Origin: an uncultured Oscillospiraceae bacterium
GTDB taxonomy: Bacteria; Bacillota; Clostridia; Oscillospirales; Oscillospiraceae
Assembly (NCBI GenBank): GCA_934667815.1
Contig: CAKUMO010000047.1
Coordinates: 1-10,548 of the forward strand
DNA length: 10,548 bases
Direction: 5' to 3'
In this document: positions 6,779 to 10,548 of the stretch, one piece after another
How positions within the stretch are numbered: position 1 is the first letter of the stretch
Layout: each line of letters begins with the position of its first letter
Program-made: the position numbers and the translations under genes
Notes under the pieces: generated by a model
Database searches by the model: none
The model's input: the letters and a program-made list of their open reading frames with translations, nothing else
What the model was told of the DNA's origin: nothing

Positions 6779-8914
6779 TCACGCCGGACGGGTACGGCGC
6801 AGCGAGACGGCCGCAGCCAGCACGGCAAGCAGCACGCACAGTGGGTAAACCCACTGCATGCTCTGCACCTCGACGCCGCCGAGCGGCAGCAGCAGGCTGA
6901 CCGTTGCCGCAGCGTTCGATCCGATCGCGGCCAGCGCCGCCGGGACAAGAAGCACCCCCGTGCACAGCAGCAACGCGTCGCGCGTCCTGCGGCAAAGATC
7001 GGACAGCAGCAGGCAGAGCATCGCGCCCGTGCAAAGCACCACGAGCTTGAGCACATAGTAAAGCATCATCGCCAGCCAGATCGGCATGGTGGATTCCACG
7101 CCGTAACCAAGACTGTATAGCGGGGCACCAAGGCTCATAAATGCGCCGTGCAGCGTCGCAGCGTGCCAGACCTCCGCACCATAGATTGCAAACCAGACCG
7201 CAAAAGCCATGAGCAGGCTCAAAAGCATTTTTCTGCGCCAGAGCCGCTTGCGCCCGGCAGGCGTAGAATGAAGCTGCGGAATCAGGCCCGCCTGCCGCTC
7301 CTGCGCAGAGATCGGCGAGAGCAGCAGCACCAGAAACAGCAGCGCCTTGAGCGCGGTTGCGCGGTGATAATTCGCATAATTGTCGCTCCAAATTGCCTCA
7401 TAAGGCTGCATCGGAACGATCCAGCTTCCCGCCGGAAGCGACTGCGCACGGCTGATAAGCTCGGAAATCGCCTGCGATCGGTCACCGCCCTCGGACTGCG
7501 CGAGATCGTCCTCAAGGCCGCGCAGTGTATCATCCGTTATGGGCGCGGCATGCTTTTGCTCGTAAAATTGCGTATACATATCCAGCGGCTTCGGCTCACG
7601 GTAGGGCGGCGCAGCCTTGACCGCAACAATGACAAGCAGCACCAGAATCAGGATTCCGCGCCGCCGCCACAGGAGCTTGTAGGCTTCCCAGCCGAACAGC
7701 GTTTTCGGCTTCGCACGGAATTTGGCATTCAGCCTGTCCAGCCGTGCAAGCAGACGGTTCGGTGCGCCGACGGGCTTTTTTCGGCATGCGATCAGCACGC
7801 AGGCTGCGCCAAGAAGCACACACAGCGGCACAATAAGCACCTCCACCAGTGCGCTGCCGGAGATCAATCCGCCAAAAAACGGCAGGTTCAGATAATTTTG
7901 GAATACGGTGTCAAAACGGATGTAGCTGAACAGATTACAGTAACGCAGCGGTGCAAAAATCGACGCTGCCGGAACCTTCGTCAGGCCAAATTCCGCACCC
8001 AGCACCAAAGCGAAGGCCGCAAACGCCAGCGACAGATTCGCGATGCCTGAGAGAATCGCATAGATCGCCAGACCGAGCAAAAACGCCCCAAGGAACTTCA
8101 CGCCGAGATACAGCAGCCAGAATTGCCCGAGCGTCATTGGCGTTGGCACATTATAGAATATACCGATCGATTGCAGCAGCCGGTTTTCCTCGCCGAAGCC
8201 GTGGTAAAGCCACGCGGAAAGCAGGATCTTGCTTCCCAGCAGCACGAGCGTTGCGAGCAGCGCCGCAAAAAACAGCGTAACAATGCGCCGCAGGCACAGC
8301 TTTGCCCGTCCGGCGGGCGCAGCATGCACCATCGGCCAGAGACCCTCGCGCCGTTCCGAGAGGAACAACGCGCAGCAAACGCCCATGAGGATCAGGATGC
8401 TGTAATCCGCAAAGGGGTCGGCAAACACCTTCGTCACCGCCAGATCGTGCCCCAGCGTGACCTTGCTGCCGAGCATTTGCGCGAAATCCTCAGCGGTTTT
8501 GATCGTGTTTTTATAGGAAACACTGCCGGGCTTGGAGAAAATGCTCACGCTTTGCAGCATTTTGGCATTTTCCTGCACGCCGGCAAGATAATCCTCATAA
8601 CTCAGCAGATGCTCATACTGCGTAACCAGTTGGTTTACCGCCTCGTATTTTCGCTCGTTCTCCTCATCCCAGAGCCATGTATGCTCGGCAAAGGCCTTGT
8701 CCAGCATTTCCTGCCTCCGGGCTTCGCAGACGCGCTGCCCCTCCTCAAGAGAAAGCGTCTGCATCTCGCGGACGAGCGAATCGTATGCGTCGGCATAGGA
8801 GCGCAGCGTACCGCTCCGCTTCTGACTGTAAAGGAAAAAGAAGCAGTTCAGCGCCAGCAGCAGCGCAAGCGCTGCAAGAAAAGTCTTGTGCAGCAGGACT
8901 CGACGCACTTCCAT
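6779..8914 (-). CDS. ABC transporter permease, two fused ABC-2-like halves
   Basis: This 711-residue integral membrane protein is the membrane partner of the ATPase encoded just upstream. It appears to be two related halves in one chain. Each has an N-terminal membrane span (about 10-30; 417-433), a large hydrophilic, probably extracellular loop (about 31-170; 434-521), then several membrane spans. The halves share a cytoplasmic-loop motif: ERREGLWPMVHAAPAGR at about 187 and ERQAGLIPQLHSTPAGRKR at about 539. A half-size permease would normally dimerise; this one could supply both halves. The frame is open to a TTG at 8920, but the GGGGGAGG site sits 7 bases before ATG 8914 and almost touches the TTG, so ATG 8914 is preferred. 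The ATPase stop at 8917 is 2 bp upstream, implying translational coupling. The substrate is unknown; export is the usual direction for ABC-2-like systems. Confidence 0.85.
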   Translation of the reverse strand: MEVRRVLLHKTFLAALALLLALNCFFFLYSQKRSGTLRSYADAYDSLVREMQTLSLEEGQRVCEARRQEMLDKAFAEHTWLWDEENERKYEAVNQLVTQYEHLLSYEDYLAGVQENAKMLQSVSIFSKPGSVSYKNTIKTAEDFAQMLGSKVTLGHDLAVTKVFADPFADYSILILMGVCCALFLSERREGLWPMVHAAPAGRAKLCLRRIVTLFFAALLATLVLLGSKILLSAWLYHGFGEENRLLQSIGIFYNVPTPMTLGQFWLLYLGVKFLGAFLLGLAIYAILSGIANLSLAFAAFALVLGAEFGLTKVPAASIFAPLRYCNLFSYIRFDTVFQNYLNLPFFGGLISGSALVEVLIVPLCVLLGAACVLIACRKKPVGAPNRLLARLDRLNAKFRAKPKTLFGWEAYKLLWRRRGILILVLLVIVAVKAAPPYREPKPLDMYTQFYEQKHAAPITDDTLRGLEDDLAQSEGGDRSQAISELISRAQSLPAGSWIVPMQPYEAIWSDNYANYHRATALKALLFLVLLLSPISAQERQAGLIPQLHSTPAGRKRLWRRKMLLSLLMAFAVWFAIYGAEVWHAATLHGAFMSLGAPLYSLGYGVESTMPIWLAMMLYYVLKLVVLCTGAMLCLLLSDLCRRTRDALLLCTGVLLVPAALAAIGSNAAATVSLLLPLGGVEVQSMQWVYPLCVLLAVLAAAVSLRRTRPA

Positions 8915-8916
8915 GG

Positions 8917-9633
8917 TCAATCCTCCCCCAGATAGGACAGGTACACGTCCTCGAGGCTGCCGCCGCCGACGCTCTCAATGAGCGCCTCCGGTGCGCCGTG
9001 CGTGACGAGCTTTCCCTGCTTCATCAGCAGCACGTCCTTGGCGATGGACTCGATGTCCGAGACGATGTGCGTGGTCAGAAAAACGATACGGTCGGAGGCC
9101 AGCTCCGCAATATACTTTCGGATGCGCAGACGCTCACGCGGGTCAAGACCGGCGCTCGGCTCGTCAAGGATAAGCACCGCCGTGTCGCCCAGCAGAGCCT
9201 GCGCCAGCAGCACACGCTGCCGCATGCCGCCGGAAAAGCCGCCGAGCTTTTTATGCGCAGCGTCCTGCAAATTGACCATTTCCAGCAGCGCCTCGACCTG
9301 CTCGCGCGCCTGTTTTCTCGGGATTTCCTTCAATTCCGCCATATACAGCAGAAATGCGCGCGCGGAAAAATCCGGGTACATTCCCTGCTGCTGCGGCATA
9401 TAGCCCAGCACGGAGCGGAAACGCTTGCCGAGCTTGAGCACATCCGTGCCGTTAAAGAGGATCTCGCCTGCGTCGCGGCGGACATTGTCGGTGATCAGAT
9501 TCATCAGTGTGGTCTTGCCCGCGCCGTTCGCGCCGAGAATGCCGTAAATTCCGGCGTCAAAGCAATAGGAAAAGTCGTCCAGTGCGGTTTTGTCGCCGTA
9601 GCGCTTGGTCAGGTGCTTGATCTCCAGTTGCAT
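8917..9633 (-). CDS. ABC transporter ATP-binding protein
   Basis: This 238-residue nucleotide-binding subunit hydrolyses ATP to drive the permease encoded immediately downstream. All ABC motifs are intact: Walker A GANGAGKTT (34-42), Q-loop Gln81 in YMPQQQGMYPDF, signature FSGGMRQRV (133-141), Walker B AVLILDEP (152-159), D-loop SAGLDP (160-165) and switch histidine in TTHIVSD (His189). The F-SGGM signature and overall length fit ABC-2-type exporter ATPases of the antibiotic-resistance or multidrug kind. The ATG at 9633 has an AAAGGAG ribosome site (9640-9646) at 6-base spacing. The gene lies 48 bp after the broken lipoprotein gene and abuts the permease start, so ATPase and permease are a unit. 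Confidence 0.95.
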   Translation of the reverse strand: MQLEIKHLTKRYGDKTALDDFSYCFDAGIYGILGANGAGKTTLMNLITDNVRRDAGEILFNGTDVLKLGKRFRSVLGYMPQQQGMYPDFSARAFLLYMAELKEIPRKQAREQVEALLEMVNLQDAAHKKLGGFSGGMRQRVLLAQALLGDTAVLILDEPSAGLDPRERLRIRKYIAELASDRIVFLTTHIVSDIESIAKDVLLMKQGKLVTHGAPEALIESVGGGSLEDVYLSYLGED

Positions 9634-9681
9634 GGTGTGCTCCTTTCGTGCGTGCTTTATTGACAGGTCATCGGATTGTAT

Positions 9682-10435
9682 TTATTCTCCGAGCATCGCT
9701 TCGGGCAATTTCAGCTCATGCAGCGTGAGATTGCCTGTTCCAAGCTCGGCTTTGTCAATATAGTATTGCGGGAGAAACCTGTGATCCGTGCTGAGCAGGA
9801 GCTTGTCCGGCGTTTCCGCACAAATCGGGCTGGTTCTTCCTTGCAGGATCGCATAGTCGAGCGTGATCTCGCCCAGCGGCTCAAATTCCCAGCTATAAAA
9901 CCGCAGCGTCTGCTGCTCCATCTCCGGTTCGCTGCCGTCAAAGGCAACTCCGTCGATGATCGCAATGCAGTCAGGGAAGCAGCGCATCCGATGCGTGCCG
10001 GTCAGACCGGTGTCGAACAGCAGTGTTTCCTCGCCGGTGTCATAGTCCTTCATAGTAAATATGGTCGTTCACATATGTAATGGCATCCGCGCCGCTCAGG
10101 CAAGCATCGCAGGTTTCGTCTGCATGCGCACAGTCCGGACGCGAACAGACGTAAACAAAAGCGTCCGTTCCGAAATCGCTGTACAACAGCATTTTTCTGC
10201 CGTTCCTTCCTTCGGGAACTGAGTTCAGCACATAAATGCCGCGATCGGATGCGGCAAATATTCCGGGAGAAGGAATGCTCTGACTGTAAACACCTTCCCG
10301 GCGGGAGGAAATGCTGCCCGCCTCCTGCTTTATATCAATATCTTGGCCACCGGGATCATCCGAAGATTTACAGGCCGTAATACCTGCCGCGAATAACATC
10401 AGCGCGGCCAACAGGAAAATCATTTTGCGCTTCAC
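9682..10435 (-). pseudogene. Frameshifted lipoprotein of the same family as its upstream neighbour
   Basis: The 5' part (10435-10040) encodes a lipoprotein start: MKRKMIFLLAALMLFAAG, lipobox ITAC with Cys22, then a Ser/Asp-rich linker and YVCSRPDCAHADETCDACLSG. It stops at TGA 10040. The family-like continuation (MKDYDTGEETLLFDTG onward to TAA at 9682) is in the next frame and opens only around 10053, where there is no ribosome site. Changing frame near HIYY|MKDYDTG would join them into about 250 residues. A frameshift, perhaps with loss of internal sequence, is the simplest reading; sequencing error is possible. GTG 10435 is preferred as start because GGGAGG lies at 10447-10452 and it gives a proper signal peptide; the ATG at 10477 touches the preceding ribosome-like site and adds a charged extension. 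The function of the intact family is unknown, presumably a surface-anchored binding protein. Confidence 0.7.
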
Positions 10436-10473
10436 GGATAACACTTCCTCCCTTTTCGGATAAGCAGCCGGTT

Positions 10474-10548
10474 TCATTCCTCCCAGACCAGATCAGCCGG
10501 GGTGTTGTATGGATGAATCGTAAGATTTCCGGAGCCGATCTCCGACTT
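10474..10548 (-). CDS. 3' end of a paralogous lipoprotein-family gene (partial)
   Basis: Twenty-four codons and a TGA (10474-10476) are open to the window edge on the minus strand. The C-terminal segment KSEIGSGNLTIH closely matches KAELGTGNLTLH near the end of the next gene downstream (about 9720), with both proteins ending a similar distance later. This suggests tandem paralogues. Its stop overlaps the ATG at 10477-10475 of the following frame, so the two genes are tightly packed and probably co-transcribed. Too little is visible to say more. Confidence 0.65.
   Translation of the reverse strand, partial: KSEIGSGNLTIHPYNTPADLVWEE

Noticed and set aside
8915..8920. TTG start for the permease at 8920
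   Set aside because: The GGAGG site is almost adjacent to it, while the ATG at 8914 has a normal 7-base spacing.
7148..8935. Several + strand open frames of 100-300 codons opposite the ABC permease
   Set aside because: They are antisense shadows of GC-rich coding DNA. The products are Arg/Gln/His-rich without domains, and the minus-strand permease has clear membrane segments and ribosome site.
8677..9663. 328-codon + strand frame opposite the ATPase
   Set aside because: It overlaps an ATPase with all ABC motifs intact and has no motif of its own.

Overview
The window looks like a piece of a Gram-positive Bacillota chromosome, most likely a gut Clostridia member of the Oscillospiraceae/Ruminococcaceae type. 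This is inferred from GC-rich coding DNA with strong AGGAGG-type ribosome sites, a lipobox lipoprotein, an LTA-synthase-like membrane enzyme, and a beta-glucosidase with the inverted domain order known from rumen clostridia. No rRNA, tRNA, CRISPR array, IS element or integrase was seen.

Layout. On the + strand, positions 1-3418 hold a 5'-truncated membrane phosphatase/sulfatase-fold protein and, 22 bp later, an MFS transporter resembling FucP-type sugar permeases. The two probably form one operon. It meets a minus-strand GH3 beta-glucosidase (3481-5796) head-on at a perfect 18-bp inverted repeat that should stop transcription from both sides. The glucosidase has its own promoter, with a cre/LacI-type operator-like sequence over the -35 box.

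Positions 5880-6059 are non-coding and hold a compact structured palindromic element. Next, on the minus strand, is an unrecognised 184-residue protein (6060-6614, TTG start).

From 10548 down to 6674 all genes are on the minus strand and are probably co-transcribed. They are the tail of a lipoprotein-family gene, a frameshifted (probably dead) paralogue of it, an ABC ATPase, a large permease made of two duplicated ABC-2-like halves, and a 30-codon ORF with an excellent ribosome site encoding a peptide with a Cys-Phe-Cys motif.

How the genes may work together. The MFS permease and GH3 enzyme would fit glycoside or sugar use, but they are convergent and not one operon, so the link is only positional. 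The ATPase and permease are almost certainly one transporter. The lipoprotein-family genes upstream and the small peptide downstream make this a candidate export, resistance or signalling cassette of unknown substrate. The small ORF and the decaying tandem lipoprotein family are the least ordinary parts of the window.
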